A DNA stretch of 64,000 nucleotides, from assembly GCA_019614645.1 (NCBI GenBank), contig JABWDB010000004.1, forward strand, positions 14,880,001 through 14,944,000. The letters run 5' to 3'. The translations under genes and the position numbers were made by a program. The notes beneath the pieces are model-generated. The model did no database searches and was not told the DNA's origin. It saw only the letters and a list, made by a program, of their open reading frames with translations. This DNA is from Stratiolaelaps scimitus. Taxonomy: Eukaryota; Arthropoda; Arachnida; Mesostigmata; Laelapidae. Below, one piece after another: positions 33,055 through 45,264 of the stretch; position 1 is the stretch's first letter; each line of letters opens with the position of its first letter.

Positions 33055-35785
33055 CAAAGCAAAATTTCGAAATCCTCCCGCTCTCGCACCTATAAGAGAG
33101 ATACACTACAATTCCAACCTACCAATAATCGAGTTTTTCGATTGATTGATCTAACTAGCTGAAGTAGAATGTTTTTGCTCATTTTAATAGTTGAATTGAA
33201 TGCATAGTTTCGCCTAAGTTGACGTCCCTCCACCAAACTAGTAGTGCATAAGAAAATGTTCAAATTGCACTGAGTTACATGCCAAGATTACCTAGGGCTA
33301 GACTATCCATATAACAATTTCACCATCATCGTCCATAGGTGGTAGGCGCTCGCGTGACTGGTACGACTACTCTCAACTGTTCCATTAGAGCTTCTTTAGT
33401 TAATCGTCCGGTTCACCGAGGTCGCAGCATCCCTCAGCAAATTTGAGGCTTCCACGTTAGCGAAAGAATGTGCGGCGTTCATAGCAGTGGTAAGAAGCTT
33501 TATTCAAGGGCATTCCAATGTTGTACCAGCTGGCCGTATGTTAGTTTGTGCTCGGGAGTCGCTTTAGTTTGAGTATTAGGTACAATTCCTTTCGTATACT
33601 TAGTTCCTTGTGGCAGTTTATGACCGAGAGCTTCTTGGGACGGCGGGACCTCGACTCGATCATTACAGGGGTAGGGAAACAGAGGTAGATTCGTTCGGGT
33701 CCGTATCTCTTGTCCTCTACCAGACGTGTTCCTGTGTCTACACGACTGATACTTCACCGTTGGACCTACTGATAGCTTGTCGAAAGCAGCGCATACGTAG
33801 TATGCAAAAAAATTTATAAGCCACTCTAGCAAAGCGTAAACCTGCACGCAATCCGAACCCGCAAGAAGAAACGCTTTGAACAGGGGAATCAATAGATAGT
33901 TAATATAGTACAATAGAATATAATTTGCATTGAAATAGGTTATGACGTGACTAGAACAGCATGGCACACTAGGTGGATTCGACATAAATAAGCTCTGTTA
34001 GCCTTAATGCAAAGGAATTATTTACATGGTCACATGTCGTCATTTCCGAAGGACTGACAGGCACACGACTGCTGCATAGATCTTTGACGCACTCCGCACC
34101 CCCACGGTACTCGTTTTGTCAAAGCGGTGCTGAACATTTCGTAATAAATTGACATCATTTTGATAGGATGGTTACCAGCCTTGTGAGCAGTATAACGATT
34201 TTGATACAATTAGCGCTTTGTAAAGCGTATAACAAAAAGGGCAGGGTTTTTATTTAAATGAAACTTCGTAGTATGCGACTACAGAGTCTTGAGCCAGTCC
34301 TCGGCTCGATTTGCCGAGGGAGCCGGTGGATATGCAGGAGTGGCATATGGTTCGAGAAGATGACTCCGCACATCTTGCGTATTTGCCAATTAGATTTGTT
34401 AGCACTCGTTGCTCATTTCTGCAACGACATTCTCAGCTGAGGTGTCGACACCATCAGCCACCTCTTTCTCTTCTGGCTATTCTGTGTATGCTATTCAGAA
34501 GGAGCACAGTTATCTCGTTTTATCTTGAGGGACGATGACTCGTTCATCATATCCGCTGTCTGAAGTGGTGCACACGCGACGCTGAATCTGTTATTGCGCC
34601 GAAAACACGGCACATATTTATTTGGGTCCAACTGTTTGATGGTGGACGAGACCACTTGTTCGCTACAGACTGGGGCTACGCACTCAGAGTTGTCCTTTGA
34701 GGTAGGCCTGGGGTGTTTATTTGCTATTTGAACCATTGAAGGTCTGACTCTTGTCTAGCCGCACAAGATTCCATCTAAATCGGTCTGTGAATTGAACAAC
34801 GGAGGCTCACTGACCCCACGTGCCGTTCTAGCCACTTGCAGCCATTTAGTTGTATCAAAGACAACGTCTTCTTCAGACTGCAAGGCCGAATGTCACATTC
34901 GCGTTTGAACGAGTGGCTGCTCGTAATCGAGTTCAGTGCACGCCGGCTGTCATCGACTTCTAATGAATAAACGAACGGCCCTGACCAACGGGCGGCGCTA
35001 CTCAGCGAAGCTTGTGAGAGCAAATATTAGTCCTTTGCTAGTTGCTGTCCAACGCCAACTGGATCGCATTGAGCTCGCCCTTTTCACGTGATCATTTACA
35101 ACCCCTCAAGCGACCGCGTATTAACCTTTGGTACTGCCTCCTTAACGAAAAGAAATCAACCTAACATATTCACAAGTGGAGCATGTTTACGGCACGATCT
35201 TAATGAAGCCACTTCATACGGGAAGTGCACGAGGCAAGTGGGGCATGAGGTATCACTTGGTTAACTGGATTAGTCCTTATCCACGAGTTGATGCAATACC
35301 CTAAGAAAAAGATGAAGCGACGCTGATGAGTTGAAATCGAAGCAAGACATATTGAGACATCGGCTGTTTGCATCCGCTACGGTTCTTACAAATGCTACTG
35401 GTGCGTGAGAGGAGCAGTGTTTAGAGTTTCTTCATCGACGAGCAGGCACTGAATCCTAAAAGACTGGCAACACACGTAAGAACATGGGGACATAAGCTGC
35501 TGATTCGTCATAACGTTTATGAACTTCATACCATTATTTATTAGGCCACTGATATTATTACACAACTAGTTTTATAGGTCAGCAGTTTCAAAGAGAGGCT
35601 CGATACAGACAACTACCTTTTGTGTAGGCATTTCTAGGTAAATGTCACTCAGTAAACAGTGTTCGAAATAGATCATTGAGCTCGTATTATATTGGGTGAA
35701 CACCATCTGGGGAACAATTATGAATCGTCAATGCATGATGGATTACGTTGTTGTTGGATATGAATGCAGATTTTGCACGTTTCCT
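33055..35785. other. No recognisable gene
   Basis: The largest frame is minus 33500-33985 (161 codons). Its middle is hydrophobic and aromatic (LLYYINYLLIPLFKAFLLAG) and its end is charged. I recognise no family and see no supporting splice or promoter context. Other frames are short. Confidence 0.4.
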
Positions 35786-35787
35786 AG

Positions 35788-36018
35788 ATGGCACGTCCGC
35801 AGTGCGTCTCCAAGCAGGATCGTTTAATAGAGGGGTTTATTTGTGTGGATGGTTTAACAAATTTCAACCTGAATAACGCAGCAGCATCTCGAGGACCTTC
35901 CCTAATCGACGATAACAGTCCCCTTGACAAGATTAACGAAACGCCAATGATTACAACTCGAGGATTTGCAGACGAGCTTGCAGTTGGTCTAGCAACCTTT
36001 CATTCAGACTTACGCTGA
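35788..36018 (+). pseudogene. Possible reverse transcriptase scrap (GFADE)
   Basis: The frame contains ITTRGFADELAVGLATFHSD, which resembles the GFADDLAVxV palm motif of R1-type LINEs with the second Asp changed to Glu. A preceding ASRGPSLIDD segment is only weakly like the PQGSVLGP motif. It adjoins a mariner relic. One motif in a 76-codon frame is thin evidence. Confidence 0.25.
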
Positions 36019-36029
36019 CTTGGAAAAAA

Positions 36030-36446
36030 AAATATGCTGTACGTGGATTCCGTAGGGTTCGTATGCGATATTGTTGGTGAGATATTCGAGGACCTCTCCA
36101 CATTGAGCTTCCGAAAAAAGGAGAGAACATCAACACGGGTTGGTGTTCTACATTGCGGAACTTGATCTTGTTAAAAAAAAACTGGTCAAAACATGCCCAC
36201 AACTTGTCTACAGAATGGGGTGAAGTGTCATCACTCTCTCATGTGGGTTCGTCCAGTTTAAAAAATTCGTGACTTAGGCTCGGAACTCCTTCAGCACCCC
36301 TTGTATTTCCCCCCGACCTCGCTCCCTCTGACTCAGATCGGTGACAAAGTATTTGGCAGGTAAGGATTACACCCTTTAACTCAGCACCAAAACGAGTTAA
36401 CTTGGTTTTTCGCCACGAAAATAAAAGGAATTCTACAATCTAATAA
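36030..36446 (+). mobile_element. Mariner transposon relic (transposase catalytic part)
   Basis: Plus-strand translation from 36066 gives CW(stop)DIRGPLHIELPKKGENIN, the mariner WWDxxGxIxxELLxxGxTIN signature, continuing TLRNLILLKKNW. After a frameshift come a degraded HDNARPH region (CHHSLMWVRP), KIRDLGSELLQHPLYFP, then PDLAPSDS, which keeps the last catalytic Asp. Then come YLAGKDYTL and KEFYNL, matching the C-terminal part. Stops and several frameshifts make it dead. The first catalytic Asp region is absent, and the terminal repeats were not found. The 3' side stops where a SINE-A copy begins. Confidence 0.8.
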
Positions 36447-36451
36447 ATTTT

Positions 36452-36610
36452 CCGGCCTGACTCACAGCCAACATTTAGCGTCCACGGTACAGCTTTCGGC
36501 ATTGCTTCGTGAGACGGAAACCTTTACATGCGAACGGTGGGGGTCAAGCCCGTGCACCCACGCGTATGGGCTACTGCCAAGTAGCTCGATGTAGAGGGTC
36601 ATTCCTTGTT
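36452..36610 (-). mobile_element. SINE-A, near-complete copy abutting the mariner relic
   Basis: Minus-strand reading gives a head with a B-box-like GGGCTTGACCCC (36539-36550). The body follows with TTTCCGTCTCACGAAG, AATGCCGAAAGC, ACCGTGGACG, TAAATGTTGG and an end near GAGTCAGGCC. It begins within a few bases of the last recognisable mariner codons, so it inserted into or beside the mariner. Mariner sequence is not recovered on its far side. Confidence 0.75.
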
Positions 36611-36614
36611 TCTC

Positions 36615-39600
36615 ACGATTGTTCCTGCTCGTGCCCAGTGGCGTCAGGGCCTTAAATCCGTGTCTCGATGTCTTCCTTATTGCAAACGTTACAACACCTC
36701 ATTTTACTGAGTTTGATCTCGGTTGTTCTTAGCGAAAAACTGGCAGGAGAGGCTCACAACACGCTACGTTTTCAAATGTACACGACAATTCATCGTCGGC
36801 TGTTTAACATGCTTGGCTCGCTAGACGAAACGGGGTAGCCATGCAAACATTTGCTAAGGCGTCCCTAGTTTTACTCCGGTTGCGAAGAGGCAATTTCGCG
36901 CAAATGTGGACGGTGTGTGCTCAAAAAGTGAACTATCTATCTAGCGTGACATTTTACCGCTATCTAGTACAGTTTAGTGTCACGAATATCTGCCTTGTTT
37001 GTTGCCAATCGATTTCGATAGATTGTCGAAACGAGTGCAGCTCATTTGAACCTAGCCGACAGTAGCACTGTGTTTGTAAGCGAACGTGTCTCTTTGAATC
37101 AGCTAGCCTTGTTTGTGCCGTGTCGTTATGGCCAACCGTTAGCTTATCATACGATCGAGCCTCAATGAGAAGCGTGTACGCATGAATGCGTTCCCTCCTT
37201 GAGCAAACACGTTGCCGGATTTAGCACAGGTTCGAAGCTTTTGTTTTGCCAATTTTGACGCGAACTCGTTTCTTGATTTGCGACAAAATCCAGCTTGTTG
37301 CTTTATAACTGTAATTGTGCTAGCGTGCCAATGAGAGATCTAGCGGCGCATATGTATAGTACTATTTGTATTATATATCGATCTAAACATTAAGTCGAAG
37401 GTCGGATTAACATTGCTATGGATCGAGACATATGCACAACGGTATCTGAAAGTATCGGGAAGTGTAAGTATTACAGGAGTTGAAGGAGGCTCCTGCCACG
37501 GCCTTATTTGAAACACATTCTACTAAATGAGATCAACCAGAAATAAGCAGATTCTATTATAAAAATAATTTGTACACGAACTAAATAACTGGTACGCAAA
37601 TTAGAAACACAGGCCCCAGTTTTCCTGCAAAAGAGCTTAGATCCACGCTAAATACGGGCTTACGATGGATTTAAGACCTCTCCACAGACACTTTTTGCAT
37701 GGCAAGCCCAACTTTGCGCAACCTGAAAGCACAATTTTGAACTGCTTTTTTGTTAAGAGGATTCCAAAAATGTGTATAATTCAAAATCGCAACAAGCAAG
37801 ATAGACCTTTTGTACGGAAGCATCTCAGAAGCCATACGTCAGATACAAAGAGCTTTAGACTGTTGGAATTGAAAACAATGTCAAGAATGTTCACACATTT
37901 TATTATCCATCCGGTATATTATGTAAGGTTAAATGTATTGCATTACTGAACGTACTCGTATTTCGGCAAGTATGTTGATTATTTCAACATTGCACAGTAT
38001 TAATATGCATACTTACAACTCACATCTGAAGACTGACAGCTAAGCCACGGCGCTACGCCTATAGCCAAGATTAAGTGGTTCAAGGTCACTTGCATGTGAA
38101 AGCCTACTTCGAGTCGAAAACACACTAGCTCCTCCAAGCATAAGATCGCAATATATTCTTCACTTACTTTTACAACGTTCTGCTAATACCACGCTACACT
38201 GCTAGGCAACACTCATACAAAACATACTCTTCAAGGTACTCTCCAGCTATAAACATCTACTACTACTCTTCAAGTGTAGTCAAACTATCCTTAAAATACA
38301 AAACCTAGAATATTGCCGTTGTTTTTCCTCTAGAACAACGAATTCGCACAAGATGTAACACAACATCAACTCATCCAAATCGATGTCGGGTATGCCATAC
38401 GGATAGATACGTCCCGGATAAAAGAGAGAAATGTCCGTTCGTTGGGGAAGGCTGGCCCCAACCGAAGGACAAAGTCTAAGGCGACGTCGGCAGCCGCGAG
38501 AAAGCTGATAACATCGAGCAGCCACCGAAAGTGCGTGGAAGCTTTCAACCTTCGCCGCTCCAAAATCGATAAGGAAAATAGAGTTATAGCGGGAGAACGA
38601 AAGGAAGAGAAGGAAGTGCAAGGGAAATGCAAGAAGGCACCGGCATAGATTGTGCGCGCACGACACTCAGTAGTCTGTATACAGATTAATCATATTTAGC
38701 TCGAGACAATGCCAATGGAGATGACAAATAACTTAGACGGTCGTAATATCATAGGCCTTTTCTCCCTCAAAGCTGACCCCCAGCTGACTTTCGGTGGTAG
38801 ACCATCGATACCAAGACCCTTCTTTTGAGCAGACCCTCAGCTCCTCCGCTATCTGACAGTTCTCAGCACTTAACCTTTAGGTATTACCATGAGTATACCA
38901 AGACCTTAGGTAGCGCTAAGTGACTTGCAGCTGGCTGACAACGTTACAGTGGGAAGGGGGCATGTTACAATCCAATATTGGGGCCCTTGTCTAGGTATTC
39001 ATAACGGCACCCATCTTGTGGGGTATATTGTAGTTTTGAGGAAATTGTAAAAGGAATTAGTACTGGCAGCCGTATAGTCTGTAGACATTTGCGGGAAGTG
39101 TGTGGGGTGAACCCGAAAAAATAGAGCCGTAACACGTTTGGTAGTCAAAGGAGGTGGATTGAACACTCGGGCCCTATAAAGGCACGTGGTAAAAAGGTAA
39201 CTTAGTTTCATGAAATCGCTTTCATTTCGTGGGATCTTATACTAAATATTTTTCGCGAAACGAGGTTATTACCTTACGATCTCCTTTTGACTTCGCGCCC
39301 ATAGGTGCGGTAACCAAAAATAATCGAGAATCACCGATACGATTACCTGCTTTCTACGCGGGACGTTTTTTCTATATTTTTAAAATAGAAAAAAACGTTG
39401 CTATTTCCTGTAAAAAAAGTTCTGTTCGAAATTTAGCTCGATTCTAATGTAGCAAAAAGCTTTCATGAGATCACGAACAGAACGTACGTGATCTTAAATT
39501 TGGTAAAATTCCGAACTGCAAACATGCTTTGGCCGTGATAAATTTACAGACACATACCTCGAACGACCGTCGGACTTCATATTTACTGAATTCGTTTACG

Positions 39601-40440
39601 TATTTGCGGTCCACGGAGTGCATCGTGTAGTGTGATTTGGATCACGTTTTCCCCAACAACACAGCTACACCGTGAACACACACACACACTGTCAAAATAA
39701 CGACGCAAAAGCTGAAACAATATTGACCATATAAGCAGATCGTTTGAAGGGCCCAACAATCGTATTAGCTCAACTGCATGTTCTATCTGTCGGTCGTCAA
39801 GCGCGTCTGTCTGACCTTCGCAGGCAGATCAAGCCAATTCTATGAGCCAATTTCAACTGAGAAATAAAGGAACGGCTAACGGGAAATTGCCAAAGTCAAT
39901 TTGACTGCTGAGCTCGAATACGAAGCGCGGATGTGGGGTGTGGCACTACGTCTACACCAGGCATATTTATGCCTTCTCTCCCATCTATCGATAGTTTGAT
40001 ATTTTGACGCGCAAGATACTTTAATCTGTGGTAAAAACCATCTGGTCTTAACGTATCCGACTGAGATTAGAATCTAAGACTTCGGCTTGGGACACCGATA
40101 CAACAATCCCAACCTAGTATCAAGGGAGTGGCTCGAATTCCTACGGAGACCCGTGTACTTTAGGTGTATCTCAACACCTACTAAAACATGCCCAACCATC
40201 AGTCTTCACTCACCTATCAGACCGACGGCGTATCGGACTACCGTTCTAGCGATCTAGTGACACCGTGCACCCGCAGGCGTTGTCCATGTCCGCTGAGAGC
40301 GATACACTTACTATCTAATTTATCATCTATTTGTAATTAAGTGCTGCACGGCGATGCCTGCGTCTACGGTTCGCTCTCATAATGAATACCTGAATGCATA
40401 AATGAGACGGACGGCCGGAACGGAACGATGAGAATACCGT
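36615..40440. other. No recognisable gene
   Basis: About 3.8 kb has only modest frames: minus 38280-38666, 128 codons, Leu/Ser-rich, overlapped by a plus frame at 38442-38648; and plus 37665-37949, 94 codons. None carries a known motif. No microsatellites or SINE boxes were found except a short CA run near 39676-39690. Confidence 0.5.
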
Positions 40441-41700
40441 GACGTTCTAATGATTCGTCAAATGATCGCGGTAGACGCCAGTAGAGGTAGCGGACAGCCG
40501 CCGAGGGCAGGTGTGGTGCTGCAAGACGCGGACTGAGGAACGAGCGCGGAGGGCGACCTGGTCGGCGAATCTTCCCTTGGGGATCTCGATTACCCTCCTC
40601 TTGGCTACCCGATGGCGTACAACTCTTTCAGCGCTACGTACGATGCCGCATCGAGTCATCTGATCGTCTTGACATGGCCGGAGCCTCCGACGTGTTCGGA
40701 GTTCCGTGTCAGTTCGCTGACCCCCCCGCCCCAATCGATTCATTTCACTTATGGGGGTGAAATTGGACACGTGACGCCGGTAGACCCCCTGGCCGTTATA
40801 AGGGATATACGGCAATGATTGTGAATCGAAGCAAATGATAATAAACAGGGGAGTCAGGGACCGATCAAAGCGGTTCGGTGTCCTACTCTCCCTTTTCATT
40901 GCTACGGTGGATTGAACTACAGCTGCACTTAGCTGCCGTTGAGGCAGTGGTGTCTGAAATGTGTTGTCATAGAGGTCTTGTATCGACCAGTATAGTCAGG
41001 ACGGGACTTCTGGTTCAAGTCTCTGTGGACCTGATGAAGGTGTCTGTGTGGGTGACTGCACGCGCGTGTAAGTGTTCTTACCGGCTGGGCGGCGTAATGC
41101 CGCGACGTCCGTCCATGCTCGTGTGTCCATGTCCCGCTTCGCTCTCGAAGTTTAATCTAGGAGTGGCCTCGGGCGTCAGGGCCATATTGGGAGTGGCAAA
41201 GGTCCTCGCTGCAGTGGCACCAGACAAGCTATTCTCACGGTGCGGGCGAGTGACATTCTAAGGGTTTCTCGAGGTTTCTGACCGTCGAGCTCTATCGTGG
41301 CCGGCGCACGAATGCCAGTGTCCACTTGCCCTCGGCTAAGCTACGCTCTCTCTCTCTCTCTCTCGCTGATGTAGCGAAGTCGTTTGGCCCCCGGGAACGA
41401 GTTAAGGGTATGAGGTCATTCGCTTCCGACACCCCTGACGCTAAGCGACCCGTATCTCGCTTCGTAAGCTTAGCCGCAGAGTACAACAGCAGGCGGAAGC
41501 ATGCTCGAGTCCATTGTTCATTGTGTCCTGTAGCAGCCGTCGAGGATAGCGAGGCCAGGCCGCCTCCGTTGTAAGGCCAATAAGATAAGGCCGACGCCCA
41601 CACAACGTACCAACCAACTGTTGAGCTGAGAGGCTCAGCTCGACGGAGATATCGCAGTTGTCTCTGAGATAAAAACCGATCCACTAGCGCTGCGTTGCGT
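40441..41700. other. Moderately GC-rich block, no identified gene
   Basis: The block has overlapping frames on both strands (minus 40447-40899, 150 codons, Arg-rich; plus 40878-41261, 127 codons) and a CT run at about 41347-41365. No family is recognised. It may be a promoter-like region or chance. Confidence 0.35.
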
Positions 41701-42780
41701 CGAAACAGTGATGCTCAGTTCGTTTGCTCTAGTGCATGCTAATAATACCCTAACTAATACAGTTCCGTGACTATTAAATGGATGAGTTATTAGTCGTCAC
41801 AAATGTGTATATATTCTTAATGTATTGAATGGAAGGTTCGTGCGAACCTAATTCTCCAACTATCAGTGTCTTCCAGAAATCACCCACGTCACACCATGTT
41901 ATTCCTGGATCCTGAAAAAATATCCGCCAGATATAAGTCAAACAATGACACCATAACATTAGCTGAGAATGCACATTTGACTCTGAGGTTGTAGCTGTTG
42001 CTGAGGCTGTTGTTTCCTTAAGTGCCACACAAGATGGATACAAGGCATTTTTAAAAAGGTAATATTGTTTACGGCAACTATTTGTGTCGACAAAAGCTAG
42101 CCTCGTTGAGATGCATGTTTTCACAACGCTACATACACAGGTCATCAGAAAGTTGCTGAGCAGCTGGGTCTTTGATGAACGAGCGGCAAGCTTCGCAAGG
42201 GCATTTTATCTATTTGTTTCCCTTTTTTTTGTTGGTTCGATATGATCCTATAGGCTTGTTGTGTGTTTCTGTTGGCAAATCTCCTTCGCTGTACAACTTT
42301 TTGTCAGTCCTACGATCGCGGAAACGTTGTCAAGCGGAATCTGTTTCTGGCTGAAACATGCTGTCGAAGGGCTCGTTCACAATAATAATAATACATTGGC
42401 TGGTCACACTCTGTCGAGATCGTGCAGCTATTTGACCGTCAGGCATCCCCTATGAGCACTGATCGGTATGACGCATAGAGTACCATGTTAATGACGAATA
42501 GAGCTAGTACCCTGTAAAATGAGGGTTTGAGGAGCTTCATATCGATCGCCAGCCGTGATCGTCATCTCTTGGCGATCGTAATATCGTTCGATTACAGTAA
42601 ATACATAGCAAATATGTTCTACAATATATTGATTACGATGGTGCATCTTAAAATATACAGTTATTCTGCAGCGTTGATACACGTTTAGCGGTACAGCCAG
42701 CCTCGGAGTTAACAGCCATGTAAATGCTGACCATACTGACTGCTATATGGATGGGCATATATATACGACATCGGTTATGG
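41701..42780. other. No recognisable gene
   Basis: A minus frame at 41774-42145 (123 codons) has mixed composition but no motif I know. The rest is plain. Confidence 0.4.
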
Positions 42781-42789
42781 ATGGGCAAA

Positions 42790-43530
42790 CAGCAGTACGA
42801 GTTGTGTTTCTCGAAGTTCTCGAAATCGAAGTGAAGAACGTCCTCTCGGACTCTCAGTACGGTTTCCGGTTTCTGGGTAGGTCCACCTTCGGGGCCATGA
42901 GAAAGTCTTGCAACGGGCGGGAGAGGAAACGACAAAGACCCCCAAGACCAGGTCCTTTGTCTTCCTCATCCTCCTAGATGTCAAGAACACTTTCAACTCC
43001 GCAAACTAAGGTGTAATAATGGAAGCGTTACGCCGGAAGAACATTTCTGCGTACCTGCACCGGATGATATCTTCATAACAGGCCGCAAGAAGACCGGCCC
43101 ATTCATAACAATTCGACCGAGGCCCTGTTGGTACTGGCGAAAATGCTGCCGTGAGACCTCCTGGCCGGAGAAAGGGATCTACGATTCCTGGAAGACAGAG
43201 GCGATCTGACCGCCGCGAGAAGCGCCACCAGCAACGCCGTTCGGGAGGTCGTCGACAAGATGACGACTTCCGACCGGGCGTGGAGTAACACAACTGGATG
43301 GCTAGACGCCATTATGGCGGAGAAGGTCAGCAAAGAAGACCAGCGGAGGCAACAACTAGCTGGCCAAGAGGAAGACCCTCCCTGGGAGGGAGGAAACTTA
43401 AGGGAAGAGGGAGGCCCCGATGGGAGGGTTAGCAGGGGGGGAGCAACCACGCTCTTCGGAGGCTCTCGGCGCATCCACCATGGCGAACATGGACTACTAG
43501 ACAGGTACTACACGAAGCTGAAGTAACGTC
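42790..43530 (+). mobile_element. R1-like non-LTR retrotransposon relic
   Basis: One frame contains VLSDSQYGFRFLGRSTFGAM (42840-42900), the QYGFRxGRST motif of R1/Jockey reverse transcriptases. Another contains LLDVKNTFNSAN (about 42970-43005) then VIMEALRRKNISAYLHRMI, the catalytic-A palm region. A third picks up STEALLVLAKMLP with DLLAGERDLRF from about 43105, which resembles the region after the polymerase. The palm between them, including YADD, is missing, so there is an internal deletion plus frameshifts. Ends are approximate. Confidence 0.75.
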
Positions 43531-43534
43531 ATCG

Positions 43535-44875
43535 GACACAATGGCAGGAAGAGAGTAAATGAGCAAGACTCTCCTCTCACGGCCTCGAACTAGTGTTCAA
43601 AGACATGCCAAGCCCTGGGGGAATGGGGGCGAAGATGGCGTTAGCAGCTTTGTAAATCCTGCACTAGTCACTTCTGGTAGCTGTGACGCATGAGCATCAA
43701 GCTTTTACCGAAACGTTTTGGTGATATTCATAAATAGCAAACAGATGCTAATTGCCCAAAGATAACGAGAGCAAAATCAACCGATTTAATCAAATTCGAA
43801 CAGGGTGGAGGCAGTGTCATTAAGACTCAAATCCGATATCATCGAACCTTCATATCGACGTCGGGGACAAATGTTCCCGAGGGCCGATGTTGGCTGGCTG
43901 CCTATAAGAGGGGGCAGGCACTCTCTTGATCGAGGGCTTAGAAAACATCCAAACAGGAGGCCGCTTAAATCATTATTGCAACGAGGCGGGAAGCGATCGG
44001 AACGCAGGAGGAGACAAGAGAGACAGGTGAGCTCACCGGACGAAGCCGAGACCGAGGCACCAAGAAATCTAACTGAAAAAGTTGCTTTTGCATTTAGCTT
44101 ACTGCTTTACATATACGCATATCTTCAAGCGCAGGTAACAGGAGGTATAGAGTTAGACTACCGGAATCCTGGGATAGGGAACACTTATTTCGGCTCCATA
44201 ATTCCTCATCCCTAGAACTCTCCCCTTAGCTAATCGAGAAAACCTCGTCGACAAATTAAAAGCAAGCTGAGTACAGCAAAATCTACTCTGGGGCGTGGTT
44301 TTGCAATGGGTCTCTGTGAGTAAGTCGGTACCGGCCTGCCGTCGGGTGAGGCGTTGCAGTGGGCACTTATGCCGCCTGTTAAGGAATGCATGGCATTCAT
44401 ACTAGTTTCTAGGACGAACGATGTCATTACGGCAACTTAGGCTCTTCGACGGATAACGCGAACGAGAGCGATCTATTGATATACTGCTGGATCAGGCCGG
44501 CGAAGCGAAATGAGAACGGAACTGTTGTCTTTAAGCTGCTGTTATGTTCGTTCAGATGTCTTCAATAAAATTTGCTTTCCGAACACGAAAATCGATCTCG
44601 GGGTTGGGTCCAGTTTCTTATGGACGCAGCACAAAATTAGCTCGAAATGGATGTCTTGTTGCCTTCTCGTCATAGCTCGCTGGGTTTTGCCCTTGCTGTT
44701 CTCTTTGTCCATAGTTCCCGATAATAGTCTCGGTCGAGTACGCCCTCGACTTCTACGTCCCGATTTTTTGTAGCTAGTGATTGTTAATTGCCTACCGAAC
44801 GAAGTATCGCTTAGGATCTAGCTGCATCTCTTGCTTTCAGTTAGGCTCACAACGAGCTCTTGTCTGGCCGAACCT
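43535..44875. other. No identified gene; one 136-codon frame
   Basis: The plus frame at 43805-44215 starts at GTG and is Arg-rich, then has a hydrophobic stretch (VAFAFSLLLYIYAYLQAQV). A splice-donor-like CAG/GTGAGC lies inside it at about 44024-44031. The function is unknown and it may be chance or a retroelement flank. Confidence 0.3.
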
Positions 44876-44880
44876 CGTAA

Positions 44881-45262
44881 ACACTGAGTCGAGGGGACAG
44901 ACGTTTGAATTCCTATCAAGGGGTAGCACAGACGCCTGCGGTTGGTTATTGGCACGTGTTCCAGCTCGCTGAACCCGTTGCGCCACGGTCCAGCTCGATC
45001 CTGTCAACCGACTCGAGCGACGTTCGAACGGTGACGGAAGCTGGAAAGTCAAGACAGGAGGAAGAGGCGAACAAACTAGAAACCAGCCATCACAGCAGCC
45101 GGTCACGGGTTACGTACCCTCAACCGCACAGATACCCGACAAGTGCCGACGCAAACCAGAACGGGGGTTCCACTCGCCCGTTGACCGGCGAGATGGGCAG
45201 TAGTAGTGGTAGGAGTGGTTGTAGCTATGCGGAAGCAATGGCCGAGTTGAAGCAGGAACTGT
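44881..45262 (+). CDS. Candidate coding exon, unknown product
   Basis: A 119-codon frame is hydrophilic and compositionally ordinary, unlike the repeat-driven frames nearby. It contains segments such as STDSSDVRTVTEAGKSRQEE and ends in SYAEAMAELKQEL. The stop overlaps a good donor-like sequence (GAACT/GTGAGC) at about 45258-45264, so the frame could splice onward. The usual first codon given (44905) is TTG, not ATG. There is no clear in-frame acceptor and no recognised family. Confidence 0.2.
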
Positions 45263-45264
45263 GA

